From NCBI GenBank assembly GCA_024734495.1, contig JALMQS010000187.1, forward strand, positions 14,279,173 to 14,343,172: DNA of 64,000 nucleotides, given 5' to 3'. Below, one piece after another: positions 33,122-44,179 of this stretch. Source of the stretch: Forficula auricularia (Eukaryota; Arthropoda; Insecta; Dermaptera; Forficulidae). The position numbers were made by a program, and so were the translations under genes. A model generated the notes under the pieces. That model did no database searches. It saw only the letters and a program-made list of their open reading frames with translations, and was not told the origin of the DNA. How positions within the stretch are numbered: the stretch's first letter is position 1; every line of letters starts with the position of its first letter.

Positions 33122-33759
33122 TATGTAGCTACCTTACTAGTATATCTTCCAAAATTCTTGAGACAACATTTTTTTTTTATATTTTCTTTGTTAAGTAGAG
33201 ACTGAGACAAAATTGTTTAATTTTTTAACCCTAGCCACATTTGAAAACCTACAGATACTTCAATAATCACTAAAATTGGCCACTATTGAGCCTTCTCAAA
33301 CCAATTTTTAAAAAATGTAGCCTAATTCTAGTTAATAGGAGAGAGATCTTTATATATAGATAGTTATTAATATTTTTTATTTACTATATTTTATCTATAT
33401 TTTATCTATTATTATATTTTATCATTTTTTCAATATAATCATTCGATTAATGTTTTGATTTTAGAGTAAATGAATCAATATACCTAACTTTTGAATTTAA
33501 ACTTGATATCATATTTAGTTTACGAGATACAGTGCTTTGACAGTAGGACAGACAGCATGATATTTAATGCCGACACAAATTATGTACCGTTTTACTTTTG
33601 TACATAACGATAAAAAACAACGTCATCTATTAAGAATGGCTGAGATTAAAATAACAAATTAATATTAATTAAATCAACGCAATATAATAACTCAGAAAGG
33701 AAATTTTATAATAGATAATTTAAAATAAGCTGACGTGTTCTGATGTGGCCATCCACTTG
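33122..33759. other. AT-rich DNA; shared left flank of family A
   Basis: 33610-33759 (GTCATCTATTAAGAATGGC, AATAAGCTGACGTGTTCTGA) resembles 35560-35825, so the repeated unit of family A includes this flank. Confidence 0.5.
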
Positions 33760-34648
33760 ACTTTACCATACAACCTGGCCCCTTACTTACATTAATATTT
33801 AATAAAATTATTTATAATCATGTTAGTTTATGTATTTTTAGACTCCTAGAGGCAGACTGATTATGTATACAAAATTGAGTTTGGTAAATGTCCAAGATTT
33901 TCATTTTTGACCCCTCCCCCCCATTTTGGGCGGTTAGTTTTTGCATTTTTAGACTTCTGGGGACCCACTGATTATGTATACAAAATTTGGGAGAGTTCTG
34001 GTAAATGGCCAAGATTTTCAATTTTTTGACCCCCCCCCCATTTTGGGCGGTTAGTTGTTAGATTTTTACACTTCTGGGGACCCACTGATTATGTATACAA
34101 AATTTGGTGAGTTTGGTAAATGGCCAAGATTTTTATTTTTTTGACCCTCCACCCCTCCCCTCATTTTGAGCGATTATATTTTGCATTTTTAGACTTCTGG
34201 GGTCCACTGATAATGTATATAAAATTTGGTTGAGTTTATTCAAACGACCTAGATATTTAATTTTTAACCCCCTCCCCCCTCGACTCTCCTTAATTTTATG
34301 CACCAAAATCTAATCAGCTCTTAATTTCAATGGACCAAAACTACGTGTATTCGATATTCACACTAGTTTTTGAGCTAGCTCGTCCACAAATTTGGTAACG
34401 CACAGACTCTCTATCTAACTAACTAACTAACAAACATTTTGACAAAACAATTATTATCTCGAAAAATATAATTTTTTTCGATCTTCACTTATTAGAGCTT
34501 TCTTGTAGAGCAAAATGCCATGGTTGAGCTAAAACTTTTTTAATCAAAATAGTTTCAGCCGTTTTCCAGATATTTCGAAAAAAGAAGGAAAAAAACCACT
34601 TTTTTCATGCACGATTACAATACTTGACCATACCCTGTATGGTAAAGT
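33760..34648 (+). mobile_element. Family A element with internal ~116-bp tandem modules
   Basis: ACTTTACCATACAACCTGG at the left, ACCCTGTATGGTAAAGT at the right. Four tandem modules (about 33838-34270), each with ACTTCTGGGGACCCACTGAT or a variant, GTATACAAAATTTGG, then TGACCCC and ATTTTGGGCGGTTAG. The right half (TTTTTGAGCTAGCTCGTCCA to TCATGCACGATTACAATACT) is the most conserved part. A hairpin ACCATAC-CCT-GTATGGT lies five bases from the right end. The 67-codon minus frame here is a translation of the modules. Confidence 0.85.
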
Positions 34649-34869
34649 AAAAATACATAGCTATCTATTGGAAGTAGTTATGTACGTTGAACTACAATTA
34701 TATCAACTTATTTACTAAAAGAAAAAATAATTAAAGACGAATAAGTATATAACAAATTATTTAAGATCTTCTACTGAATTAAAGAAAAAGAAAATTTCAA
34801 CATAGAGCTGGAAGAGTATTCTTCTTTCTCTGAGAAAAATATCTATACCTATCTATACATCTATATATA

Positions 34870-35383
34870 CACTACGGTGCAAAAAAATTGATCCACCAAT
34901 AAAAACTTTAGTAAATAAGATATTATTTTTAAAATTGCTACAAATAACCATATAATTTGTTTTATTAACTCTTAAATTAACATATTCAATAAATATGGGT
35001 TATAATTTTTAAATTTCATAGTAAAAATAGATAAAATTAAATTAAAAGATACAATTACAAATTATCCTATTTTCTCAATATCACTTTAAATTTAAATAAA
35101 GTTTTAATAAAAGATCAAATTCCATTTGAAATATCAATATAATGAATAATTTTGAATTAAGCATCATTGATAGAAAAATAAAATTTACAAAATTGATATT
35201 TCGTAAGTTCAAGCAGTTCAAATTGTGTACCTGATTAATCAAGGACTAAGTCAACGACAAGTGACAATTACACTTGCAATAAGCAATAATTTCAATAATG
35301 CATGTTTACTTGTAAAAAAATTAAAAATGATTTACTATTTAATAAAGTTTAAATTGGTGGCTCGATTTTTTTGCACTTCAGTC
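34870..35383 (+). mobile_element. Tc1-like element, internally deleted (514 bp)
   Basis: About 30-bp terminal inverted repeats with GTGCAAAAAAATTGATCCAC on the left and the diverged partner CGATTTTTTTGCAC on the right, bounded by TA (34868-69, 35384-85). It holds the N-terminal helix-turn-helix piece of a transposase (about 35192-35300) and nothing of the catalytic domain. Confidence 0.85.
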
Positions 35384-35410
35384 TATATTTATATGAAAAT
35401 ATTTTATTGA
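35192..35410 (+). pseudogene. Tc1-like transposase N-terminal fragment
   Basis: In the frame through 35225 the sequence reads VQIVYLINQGLSQRQVTITL, which fits the first helix-turn-helix of Tc1/mariner transposases (a hydrophobic helix, then Gly-Leu-Ser and a recognition helix) that binds the element's own terminal repeats. After ITLAISNN the similarity stops, and the frame runs out into the right-hand terminal repeat and beyond it. The DDE catalytic residues are entirely absent and the ATG that opens the frame lies inside the domain. The fragment is therefore a relic of an internal deletion, consistent with the TA-flanked 514-bp element around it. Confidence 0.75.
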
Positions 35411-35825
35411 TGATTTTTTACATATAAATAATTACAAATCTTTTATAAAAAAAACCACCTTCAAACGTTTATTTTAACACCAAACATTTCGGTAGATTTC
35501 TTTTATCAATGGAATTTAATTTCAAAAAGAAAAAAAAATGTATATCTACAGAACCCTAAAAACCAATGCCATCTATTAGGAATTTCTGAAATTAAAATAT
35601 GAATTAAAAAATAATAATTAAAACAACCCCATCTATTATATTTACTCGGAACTAAAATAATACCAGAAGTAATCAAGAAAAATGCATCGCCATCTATCAG
35701 AAGTAAGTTGAACTAGAATATTAATATAAAATAATATAATGAAACTATTTAATACATGAACATTTAAAGAAGAATACTTGGATAAGTTAAATAAGCTGAC
35801 GTGTTCTGATGTGGCCATCCACTTG
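35386..35825. other. AT-rich DNA and family A flank
   Basis: 35455-35520 has the dispersed motif with TTTTATCAATGGAATTTAAT. 35560-35825 repeats CCATCTATTA three times and then matches the left flank of the neighbouring family A copy. Confidence 0.5.
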
Positions 35826-36494
35826 ACTTTACCATACAACCTGGCCCCTCACTTATATTTAATATTTAATATAATTATTTATAATCATGTAGGGGGTGGG
35901 GTTAGATTTTGCATTTTTAGACTCCTGGGACCCACTGATTATGTATACAAAATTTGGTTGAGTTTGGTAAATGGCAAAGATTTTTCATTTTTTGACCATC
36001 CCCCCCACACTTCTCGGGAGGTTAGTTTTTGAATTTTTAGACTTCTAGGGGGTCCACTGATTATGTATACAAAATTCGGTTGAGTTTGCTCAAACGACCT
36101 AGATTTTTAATTTTTAACCCCCTCGACCCCCTTAATTTTGGGTCGATATGTACCAAAATCTAATCAGCTCTTAATCTCAATGGACCAAAACTACGTGTGA
36201 AATTTGGTTTTGATATTCCCACTAGTTTTTGAGCTAGCTCGTCCACAAATTTGGTAACGCACAGACTAACTAACTAACAGACATTTTGACAAAACAATTA
36301 TTATCTCAAAAAATATAATTTTTTCGATGTTCACTTATTAGAGCTTTTTTGTGGAACTAAATGCCATGGTTTCGCTCAATTTTTCTAATCGACATAGTTT
36401 CAGCCGTTTTTGAGATATTTTGAAAAAAAGAAGAAGAAAAAACACTTTTTTCATGCACGATTACAATACTTGACCATACCCTGTATGGTAAAGT
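35826..36494 (+). mobile_element. Family A element
   Basis: Same ends as 33760-34648 but only two internal modules. Orientation and flank are identical to that copy, 2 kb away, so the pair may derive from a local duplication interrupted by the Tc1-like element. Confidence 0.85.
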
Positions 36495-37172
36495 GAAAAA
36501 TATTTAAGAATCTACAAGAAAAAAAACTTTGATTAAAGACCTGAAAGCATCTTTATGAGAATTTTGAGAATCTATATAGGCACTATATAGTTACTATATG
36601 GTTTGATACATTGTGTTACTAGGGATATGTTTCTAGAGCTGCGAATCTCTCATGTTTACTTGTGTCCTATTGTATACTAGGTAGTATATTAAATTTTAAA
36701 AAGTTTCTAAAAAAAATTTCAAAATTTTCTTTACTTTATTTAAAAAGTTTATTAATAATTATTTCTATACCCATAGAATTCTTTTCAATATCATTCCATT
36801 AGTAGGTAAAATTATAGTTTATTTATCATCATCGAATGTACATTCCCAAGACTGGTTTGACGCAACCATCTCTACTAAATTCTCATATCAAATCTTTCAC
36901 TTTTCGAAAAACCCTACTTTTCTCAAAAAACGGCTTTAACGATTTTTTTAATCGGTCTAGGTACTTATCAAGTGTCATAAGCTGTTTGTTAGTCGAGTAT
37001 AACTTTAAATCCGATTAAAATAAAGGAAGGGGGAGTGGATTAGGAGTGTCGCAAAATAAATATTCTCATCGTTCATATCTCGTATACGGTAATCTAAGGA
37101 CAGGAACTAATTCTTTACTTGAAGATTTTTGGTATTTTGCAATTTCGACTTTTGGATTTTTCCGATTTTCTC
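36495..37172. other. AT-rich DNA
   Basis: No supported gene; the 60-codon frame at 36836-37018 has no domain. Confidence 0.4.
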
Positions 37173-37815
37173 ATAGTCCAAGAGCTGGTGACACATTTTG
37201 ACTACGGATTTGACCCAACTAGAAATAATGCTTAATAGTACCGTCTATGATAGTTGTAAAGGGTATGGCCAGTCTGGCTGGTCTAAGCAGGTGGACCAGG
37301 TACTGCGCATGGTGTGAGTGCGGTAAAAAATACATATGTGTTAAAAAATATTTTTGACCCACAATGAAATTATAAAAATTATAATTTATAGTCAATTATA
37401 AACATAATATATTCACTCCAGACCATTTGAGTGGTGGAACGTGGAACCAGACCACCCAAAGTGTATTTTTACAACATGAAAAAATAGCATCAAATATTTT
37501 TCTTCATGTTGTAAAAATACACTTTGGGGTGGTCTGGTTCCACGTCCCACCACTCAAATGGTCTGGAGTGAATATATTATGTTTATAATTGACTATAAAT
37601 TATAATTTTTATAATTTCATTGTGGGTCGAAAATATTTTGTAACACATATGTATATTTTTACCTCGCTCACACCATGAGCAGTGCATCTGGTCCACCTGC
37701 TACAGCCAGCCAGACTGGCCATTCCCTGCACAACTATCATTAACGGTACTATTACGCATTATTTCTAGTTGGGTCAAATCCGTAGTCAAAAATGTGTCAC
37801 CAGCTCTTGGACTAT
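37173..37815. repeat. 643-bp near-perfect hairpin
   Basis: Begins ATAGTCCAAGAGCTGGTGAC and ends with its complement CAGCTCTTGGACTAT. Inverted arms of about 300 bp (including TTTGACCCAACTAGAAATAA, GGCCAGTCTGGCTGG, CAATGAAATTATAAAAATTA, GTGTATTTTTACAACATGAA) meet at about 37492 with a loop of about 25 bases. Only scattered mismatches and small indels separate the arms. No coding frame and no obvious target-site duplication. Confidence 0.95.
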
Positions 37816-38049
37816 AGTTTAAAAGAAGCACTTTGCGACTTATTTATAGCTCTTTGTTTATTTACTTCAAACAGAGGATAGCTCAATGATTTCTTTTTAG
37901 AAACCATCAACCCTGCTACTCTCGGCAAACTAAATATTTTTACAATTAAACCTAAAAAAATTCCATTTTTGTTGTTAATATTAAGATGAAATATATCTAT
38001 ATATGTATATAAAAAAAGGAAAAAGAAATAAATAAAAAATTTCAAAGTG
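37816..38049. other. AT-rich DNA
   Basis: Open frames here are low complexity and unsupported. Confidence 0.4.
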
Positions 38050-38480
38050 AGTAAGTATATTAGAGTGTCGGTCGGTTGGCTTGCAGTTGTGAGGTGTGGG
38101 CTGGTTGGGGTGGCAGGCGAATAAGGGTGGGTTTTCCCGGGGTGTGGGTGGGCTGCAGGCGGCGTAGAGGCAGCCAGAAATGATATACAAAAAATTTAAA
38201 TGAGGATCTTAATCAGGGGCCGATATTTTAATTAAAAAAGAGTAATTTTAATTCAAATGAGTTTTATGTTAATTCTTTTCAACTTTTCCATACAAAACTC
38301 ACCCCTTGCACCTCCCTGCACCCCTCGGCTGCCTGTACCTCATCACCCCTTTGCTACCCCCGCATGGCATGGGGGCATGGACCAACTCGCCTGAGAGAGA
38401 GAAAGAGAGAGAAAGTTCTTTTTCCTCACGCCCTGTTCTTGCTCGCCTGCGCTTTTTTTCGCCAGAAAAATATTTAAGGA
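38050..38480. promoter_or_regulatory. GC-rich non-repetitive island
   Basis: G-rich in the first part (GGTTGGGGTGGCAGGCGAAT, GGGGTGTGGGTGGGCTGCAG), then C-rich (CCCCTTGCACCTCCCTGCAC), then a GAGAGA run and TTGCTCGCCTGCGC. Not shared with the window's repeat families. Candidate regulatory DNA or non-coding exon; no direct proof. Confidence 0.3.
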
Positions 38481-39225
38481 CTTAAAAATGTCGACTCGAG
38501 ATAAAAAGATATATATATATATATATAGGAATATACTTTTAATTTTTATTTATTTTTTAATTAAGTGGAATTAATTTGAGGAAAATGCGAACCACGGAAA
38601 ACCAAAATGCAATTGATATATTTACTTTTTGGAATATTACCAGAGAGAAAATACCAGTAAATATGTGAGAGGAAAGAAATAAACTTTAAAACATTTCCCA
38701 TTTACTCTTATTAACCAGTTATATTTTAGTAGTAGGTAATGGATTTTTTGAAAAATATTTTCTCTTAATATAAGGTTAATCGAATATTTAAAGAAGGGAT
38801 TTTAAAATGTTATACAAAAATAAATAGCTTTTGACCAGAATTCAAAATAAAACCATAAATACTTTTGGAGAAAAAATATTTTTACAGGACTTTGAATCAT
38901 TTTTAATGTAAAAATAAAAAAATCTAGTAGACAAAAATACAAATATTTTTTTTTTTTTAATGAAGTACAAAGTGCTGTACTATTTTGAAATCTCGACTAA
39001 ATGGGCCAATTTTTTTAAATAACTTGCCATGCTTGTTTACTAGACTTTCTTATTAACATGATTTATATTAGCTTCACCTGTATGTATGTATGTATTAATG
39101 AATGTATCAATGTGACTTTTGTTCTCTTATATTCCGCAAACTTTTCTCTATAAAAATAATTAAGACTAAAAAGGAAAAAATAAATTATAGTTTAAAAAAA
39201 ACTAAAAAATACGATTTTTTGTAAT
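38481..39225. other. AT-rich DNA
   Basis: (AT)n at 38511-38526. 39055-39200 is a reverse match to 5760-5860 and 6615-6670, so it belongs to the repeat carrying the next foldback. Confidence 0.5.
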
Positions 39226-39403
39226 AATGCACTAAAAAGTACAAAATAATGTAATAAACTTTTTTATGTCCAATAACTAAATCAAAAAGCGTGGAGCACT
39301 TTGTTGAAATTAATTAAAAGTACATGCTTCTGCGCCCCGCACTTTTTACTTAGTTATTAGACATAATAAGTTTATTACATTATTTTGTACTTTTTAGTGC
39401 ATT
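39226..39403. repeat. Foldback MITE, GTACAAAATAATG family, copy 2
   Basis: AATGCACTAAAAAGTACAAA inverted against TTTGTACTTTTTAGTGCATT; centre with GCGTGGAGCACTTTGTT and GCGCCCCGCAC. Longer than copy 1 because of an extra inverted segment around TTATGTCCAATAACTAA. Confidence 0.85.
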
Positions 39404-40349
39404 AATTTTAGTTTTTTTTTTTTTTTTTTTTTACATTAAAGATGATTCAAGGTTAAATGATCTCAAAATTTTTTAAAACATAAGTCTGGACAAAATATTT
39501 TTTCTCTAAAAGTATAGTACTTACGGTTTGGATTGCGTAACAAAAATTAGAATATTGAAATATGTAAATTTGTAGCCACAGCATCTTGATATTTAGGACA
39601 AAAAATGCCTACAACTCGAAAACTGTGACATTTATTAAAAAAATAAATCAACTGGTGTGGTCCCCCACACAAATTTAAGATTTTCATTTATTTGAAGTCA
39701 ATCGCGATACTCTAATTTACCACATTCTTTCTTTATTTCGTTTTTTTTTTATTTACTCAAAAACGACTCTAACGATTTTTGAGAAAATCAAAAAAAAACG
39801 AAAAATCTTTCTCGTAAATGTCCATTTCCAGTGTTCTGATTTCACCGAAAAGCTTTCTCTACTCCTACTAGCCTATATCGAGCTTAAGTTTTGAATTTCG
39901 TAGCTCTGAGACTTATGGTTGCGAAACGCAGGGGGGTACATACGTACCTACGCACTGACCAATGGATTTTTAGTCCCTTTTTGGCCTCTGGGGACCACAA
40001 TTTCCAGTTTTATGTCCTAAATCTATTTTTCAACTATTAAGGGCATCGATTCCTTCCACCAAGAAGTTACAAAATTAAATTAACTTTTTTCATCTCTGAG
40101 ATACACGCTCTCAAATAGTCAGGACCTAGACAGGCCATCGCAATACTTCCCCATTATATTCTATGAATAGAAATGTGAAAGTAAAAATTTAGGATTTGAA
40201 CCGTCATAAACTGGCCTATCTCCTGTTCACCGTTTATCTTTGTGATAGGAGACATCCTGTATAAACAGGGAGTGAACAAAAAATATGAACATAATAAATA
40301 TTGTCTATACCTATGTCAGGTGTTCATATTATTTTGTTCAACCCATGTA
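39404..40349. other. AT-rich DNA, probable old repeat
   Basis: 39620-40100 (GGTGTGGTCCCCCACACAAA, AACGCAGGGGGGTACATACG) reads like a dispersed element but has no second copy in the window. 40200-40285 carries GATAGGAGACATCCTGTATA with a complementary partner upstream. Confidence 0.35.
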
Positions 40350-40450
40350 TGTCAGAAGGTTGAGCTCACATGGTAAGCCATTTAACGTTGATTACTAATT
40401 TTGGGAATTGGGTTCGATTCCCGAGAGGGGTAAAACAACCCTTCTGACAT
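40350..40450 (+). mobile_element. tRNA-like module
   Basis: TGTCAGAAGGTTGAG at the left pairs with AACCCTTCTGACA at the right; A-box-like CACATGGTAAGCC and B-box-like GGGTTCGATTCCCGAG lie between. Same family as 9448-9550 and 55503 onward. Confidence 0.7.
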
Positions 40451-41322
40451 ATAATTTAAAATAGGTAATGATTTACTTAGAAATTTAAAGTCTATATTTA
40501 TTGAATTCTTATATAAAAAATATTTAATTTTCCGGAGGTTTTAATTATTCTTATTTATACGATCATCGTACTTAATAATAGAAATAAATAAATTTAAAAA
40601 AATTCCTTAGTTACAGTACTTTTATTATTATTTTTTCTTTTTACATTTCTCTTAATATTCTGCAAGTATTTCTTTTCTAATTAATAGAATCTTAAGTTAT
40701 TATGTTAGTATCGATGAGAAATGCCCCCTGTGAATTGATCTTGACAAAGTCTAATTACCCCTCTCCTCCCCTTACCATTCCATTTTGACTGCTCTCCATT
40801 ATAATAAAGAATCATCATTAAATGAATTTATTTCAATATTATTAATGGCCATAATTTTATTTTTATGTTTATTTAAACTCCTGTGTGCTATCATAAATTC
40901 ACTTGTAGTTTTTTTAATTAGTACTAATTTGCTAGAATCTAAATTTTAATTTTCCCACTCTTGCTGCGCTATGTCGTCTCGCTCGCTCATTTCATATCTT
41001 TTTATTACCTTGCCATTCAAAAAAAAAAAATAACAGGAAAAATTCCCACATGATCTAAATATATTGTTATATTATTATTATTATTAGGTGTATTTTGCAA
41101 GAAAATTATTAGACAGGTTGCATGAAAAGTCGGAATTAAAAGTGATCTAAAATTATTCTAGGTCTAGTTAACTCTCAAAATCGGTCCTATAGTTTTTAAC
41201 TTTAAGGTTTTTTGTCCCGCAAAATAAAAAAATTCAATAAATTATATCAGTTACCTGTTTTTTATAAAATTTTTTCGAAAATTACACGAAATAAACTATA
41301 CAAATCCACATTCATACAAGAT
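40451..41322. other. AT-rich DNA
   Basis: No feature recognised; (ATT)n near 41073-41086. Confidence 0.4.
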
Positions 41323-41520
41323 AAACGCCTATAGTGGGCCTGTACCCAGTAAGTCAGATACAAGAAAACTGCAAAAATTAACTTATTCAAATTTGAAAGA
41401 TTGCGCTATATATAGCTCAGTGGTTATATATAGCGCTATTTTTCAAAGTTGGATAAGCTAATTTTGCACTTTTTCTTGCATCTGGCTTACTACAGGTACA
41501 GGCCCACCACTGGAGCGTTT
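41323..41520. repeat. Foldback MITE, 198 bp
   Basis: AAACGCCTATAGTGGGCCTG is inverted against CAGGCCCACCACTGGAGCGTTT-like text at the right end; arms of about 90 bp meet near 41420 at GCGCTATATATAGC. Some mismatches. Confidence 0.85.
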
Positions 41521-41689
41521 ACCTCATATACCTACAATTTTTTTCAAAATTTGTAAATTTGTAAATTCACGTACATATTTCACCCTTAATTTAGAACAAT
41601 AGACATGATCCACAGGTCGGGGGCGGCTCTTTAAAGATCAAGGGAGTTTTAAGCCCCCAGTTCCAGCGCCTATATAGGTTTAGTGTGAT
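41521..41689. other. Spacer
   Basis: Contains GGTCGGGGGCGGCTCTTTAA; nothing recognised. Confidence 0.3.
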
Positions 41690-42270
41690 TCATTTTCAGT
41701 GACTTTTTCTGACTCTCGTATGAAAATTTGTTAGTATTTCATGCTTTAAGAACCTATTCCAAATTTTAGCTCAATAAAAAAACATTTTTGTCGTTGCTCA
41801 AGAATTTAGAAAATCTCAAAAATGCACAGAAATCAATTTTTTCTTATTCACGAAAATTTTTATTCTCTAACTCTAAACAAAAATTGTTTCCCTAAAAAAA
41901 AAAGAATAGCCGCGTGAGTATTTCAGCTAAAATTACATATAAATTTTTAAAGATTACTAAAAAGTTTTTGAATAATTTTTATTGGTTAATGTCTGACCTT
42001 TTCGAGTAACATATAACTACATATATTAAAATTAAGGCTTTATTTTTATTTTATTATTATTATTTTTTTACAATTACACCATAATGAACAAAGTAGAGGA
42101 CGAGACTCAAAAAATTCAATTTTCTGAGTTTTTGTATTTTTCTAAATTCTTGACCAACTTCTAAAAATTTTTTATATAGCTAAAATTTGGAGTGGGTTCA
42201 TAAAATATGAAATTCTAATAAATTTTCATAATGGACTTAAAAAAAGTCGGTAAAAATGAGTCACCCTCCA
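41690..42270. repeat. Family H repeat, copy 2
   Basis: Left part around CTGACTCTCGTATGAAAATT and right part ending AAAATGAGTCACCCT resemble 28735-29333 and are partly inverted to one another. Confidence 0.6.
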
Positions 42271-42299
42271 TATATACAAATGTTTTATAAAAAATAACA

Positions 42300-42500
42300 A
42301 TCTTAAAACGTTTCGGAAAAATTTCTCTCTCTCTCTCTCTCTATAAAAGAAAAAATTATTTATTGATTGTTTTATATTTAAAAAAATCCAAATATTTTAA
42401 AAAACAATCTTCAAAACGTTTATTTTAAATTCAAATGTTTTGGGAGAATTTCTCCCTTTATCAATGGAATTTTTAAATTGAAAAAAAGTAAAAAAAGGTG
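42300..42500 (+). repeat. Dispersed TTTATCAATGGAATT motif with (CT)n
   Basis: Two partial copies: AAAACGTTTCGGAAAAATTT followed by a (CT)9 run (42326-42343), and AAATGTTTTGGGAGAATTTC followed by TCCCTTTATCAATGGAATTT. Confidence 0.65.
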
Positions 42501-42562
42501 AATTTTTCTAAGATTTTTTAAAATATAATAAGTATTTTGATTAGTTATGTCCATCGATTAAA

Positions 42563-42875
42563 TTATTAAAGTTGTTATCGGGAAATAAGGCCTATATTTT
42601 TATGCAGATAATTTATATTTTATTTCAACGTTTCATCAACTTTGTTGTCTTCTTCAGGACTCAAATAATTATCTTCCTTCGGTATTTGTCATTTTTATAA
42701 TTATTTCTTAGTAAACATAGTAAGGCAAGTCATCAACATCAATCAGATTGAAATTTTTTTAACTATTTGCTTTGAAGAAGTCAACAAAGTTGATGAAACG
42801 TTGATAATAAAATATAAATTATCTGCATAAAAAATATAGTCCTTATTTCTCGATAACAACTTTAATAATATATTA
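42563..42875. repeat. Foldback with CTTCTTCAGG motif
   Basis: TTAAAGTTGTTATCGGGAAA ... TTTCAACGTTTCATCAACTT is inverted in AAGTTGATGAAACGTTGATA ... CTCGATAACAACTTTAATAA. The centre (42665-42760) is not palindromic. Confidence 0.85.
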
Positions 42876-42895
42876 TAACAATCAATAAAATATTT

Positions 42896-43175
42896 ATATT
42901 TTTTATTGTTAAAGGATAAATAAATTGAATTGCTTCTTTCCAGTAATTTATTTTATTATTCAAATGGTTAATCCAAATATTTCAAAGAGCGCTACCATCT
43001 CTTCCTCAGTGGAAACCACCCCCCCCCACCATCGGCACATTGGTGGGGGAGTGGTTTCCACTGAGGAAGAGATGCCGAAAGCGCTCTCGAAATATTTGGA
43101 TTAACCATTTGAATAATAAAATAAATTACTGGAAAGAAGCAATTCAATTTATTTATCCGTTAACAATAAAAAATT
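42896..43175. repeat. 280-bp near-perfect hairpin
   Basis: Arms with TTGCTTCTTTCCAGTAATTT, AAATGGTTAATCCAAATATT and CTCTTCCTCAGTGGAAACCA are inverted on the right. The centre is CCCCCCCCACCATCGGCAC then ATTGGTGGGGG. Very few mismatches. Confidence 0.95.
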
Positions 43176-43249
43176 AATATATCTCAGTACACACCAAGTC
43201 AGCAAAATTCTTATGAAAATATTTATACCTATATGATATGTATAATGTA

Positions 43250-43939
43250 CAGGGCCGTGCCTGACGGGCGTTCATTGCGTGCACCGCACGCAGGCGGCCG
43301 AAATTAAGAGGCGGCCAAATCGTTACAAGTTGTTTACTGGGCAAAAATACAATCGGTTTGTTTTCATTAAGATACGAAGTAAAAACAGTTTCTCTAATCT
43401 AATCTATCTAAAAAGAGTTTCTCAGAAATAAGAAATGTATAAAAACTGATTATGTCGTTGTAGTATTTATATACCTAGTCATGCAGCGAATCCGAATTTT
43501 TTCGAACATTGCACGAGCGAAGAGCCGAAATAGTTTTTTCAATTGACCGGCGTCGCGTAAGCGGTCTTATTCGTCTTATTAGTCGTATTAGTCTATAGAC
43601 TAGCGAGGATAAATCGTTTTTTGTGTCCTGTGTGTGATCCGATATTATTAAAGTCTTTAATTTATTTTGTGCATTTTTTTTTCTTAAATTTCATCCAAAC
43701 ATATAAATCTCATAAAACCGGTTTTTAGCCGGTTTTTCTTTTCAGAAACCGGTTTTGGGAACAAAACCAATATTTTTTTCGTTCTCGATTTCGGTTAACC
43801 AAAAACTGATTTTTTTCCCGGTTTGATGCCCTGTGTATAATAATAAACATTAAAAATTAAAGTAGTTTTTTTTAATGTTATCCTGGGGGCGGCCATACAG
43901 ACTGGCACGCAGGCGGCCATATACCCAGGCACGGCCCTG
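43250..43939. mobile_element. hAT-like non-autonomous element, 690 bp
   Basis: Ends CAGGGCCGTGCCTG and CAGGCACGGCCCTG are exact inverted repeats, and the 8-bp direct repeat ATAATGTA flanks both sides (43242-49, 43940-47). CAGGG-type ends with an 8-bp duplication are known for hAT. The interior has subterminal GCAGGCGGCC words at both ends and repeated ACCGGTTTTT words at 43715-43830; no transposase frame. Confidence 0.9.
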
Positions 43940-43947
43940 ATAATGTA

Positions 43948-44179
43948 AATGTTTATTCGCATCAAGCAGAGGACAACCTCATTTATTTTTCTTTATGAAT
44001 CAACAACTCCGCTATTCTTGGTATAACAAAATCTTTTAAATGAAATTTATTTAATGTTAATTTTATTTTATATTTTCCTCTGTTCGATATATATTTATTT
44101 TAAGAATTTTTTATACTCCTATCTATTATACTCTCGTATTGAAATGGGAAAAAAGATAAAAAGACACAGTAGAGAGTGA
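43948..44179. other. AT-rich spacer
   Basis: No feature recognised. Confidence 0.4.

Noticed and set aside
31803..33601. One 1.8-kb transposon bounded by AGGGTTCCGTAC / GTACCGTTTTAC-type ends
   Set aside because: The two ends match over about 17 bp, but the right one lacks the outer AGGGTT part and no target duplication is visible; listed only as an isolated palindrome.
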